Position numbers and translations under genes: made by a program
Notes under the pieces: model-generated
Told to the model about the DNA's origin: nothing
Database searches by the model: none
Seen by the model: the letters and a program-made list of their open reading frames with translations, nothing else
Shown here: one piece after another, positions 21,470 through 21,745 of the stretch
Position numbering within the stretch: position 1 is the stretch's first letter
Layout: each line of letters starts with the position of its first letter
From: Saccoglossus kowalevskii
Lineage: Eukaryota > Hemichordata > Enteropneusta > Harrimaniidae
DNA length: 21,745 bases
Direction: 5' to 3'
NCBI RefSeq assembly: GCF_000003605.2
Contig: NW_003112471.1
Coordinates: forward strand, 85,916-107,660

Positions 21470-21745
21470 TAGTAACTTTATTTGATTTCAAGAACTTCAA
21501 GAAGGCGGCATAAGAGACGTGTTTGCAAAGGTAAGTTCTCCAGTTTCAGCAAAATTGAATGTTTATTGGGGTACGATTGGTGTACATTCCGTGACGTACA
21601 GACGTCAATATTATGATGATTGCCAGCTTTATATTCTTGTGAAAAGCCAAAAAAGCAAACAATTGTCTCCAATCTACGAAACTAGTTCGTAAACTGTCAA
21701 ATTATTGTACATGGGGACATAGCTTTCAACTAAATCGATATCGGG

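Noticed and set aside
21478..21535. Possible plus-strand exon ending GCAAAG|gtaagt
   Set aside because: A good donor consensus, but the open stretch is about 17 codons, starts right after the transposon end, and shows no recognisable protein.

Overview
The window holds one large piece of a single gene on the minus strand: the alpha-chain half of a complement C3/C4/C5-family protein, best described as C3-like. I reconstruct 20 consecutive exons between 18266 (5' end) and 121 (3' end). All have GT-AG introns and every join keeps frame, giving 980 complete codons with no stop. The organism is a multicellular animal: short exons, introns of 0.1-2.3 kb, AT-rich intron DNA full of small transposons, an assembly gap, and a complement-type gene. 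The divergence from vertebrate C3 and the transposon types suggest an invertebrate, perhaps a deuterostome, but I cannot name the group.

Order of the protein: the end of the beta chain with an RKKR furin-type site (18226-18237); a degenerate anaphylatoxin-like domain (exon 17167-17500); MG7 (16576-16804, 14096-14305, part of 13860-13986); first CUB segment (12398-12499); the thioester domain with GCGEQ at 10877-10891 and the acceptor-type His at 8627-8629 (exons from 10962 down to about 5370); second CUB segment and an Arg-rich linker (5228-5389, 4259-4560); MG8 (3743-3830, 2507-2581, 2251-2356); and the Cys-rich anchor plus the start of the C345C/NTR domain (1565-1654, 500-589, 121-204). The beta chain lies beyond the right edge and the last part of C345C beyond the left edge.

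The parts for covalent target tagging are intact (Cys and Gln of the thioester, catalytic His). The parts for making and sensing a C3a-like peptide are altered: one disulfide pair is missing from the anaphylatoxin fold, the LGxR cleavage end is not present, and the Arg-Ser pairs cut by factor I in mammalian C3 are not seen. MG8 has also lost both cysteines of one disulfide, while the linker before it carries three RxxR motifs at the place where C4 is cut into alpha and gamma chains. This is the most interesting biology in the window.

The introns carry the rest: a 1.0-kb element with perfect 15-bp inverted ends and a 5-bp target duplication that contains the assembly gap (9648-10670); a 0.7-kb CpG-rich element with inverted ends (7383-8079); two opposite copies of a MITE family (2779-2993, 12126-12307) and a relative (4717-4927); a 2-kb TA-flanked element with a TTAA-flanked element nested in it (19433-21469, 20191-20689); a two-copy dispersed repeat; a small foldback (18044-18121); tandem diverged repeats; and a dead LINE tail (15271-15597). 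No tRNA, rRNA, CRISPR or bacterial-type feature was seen.
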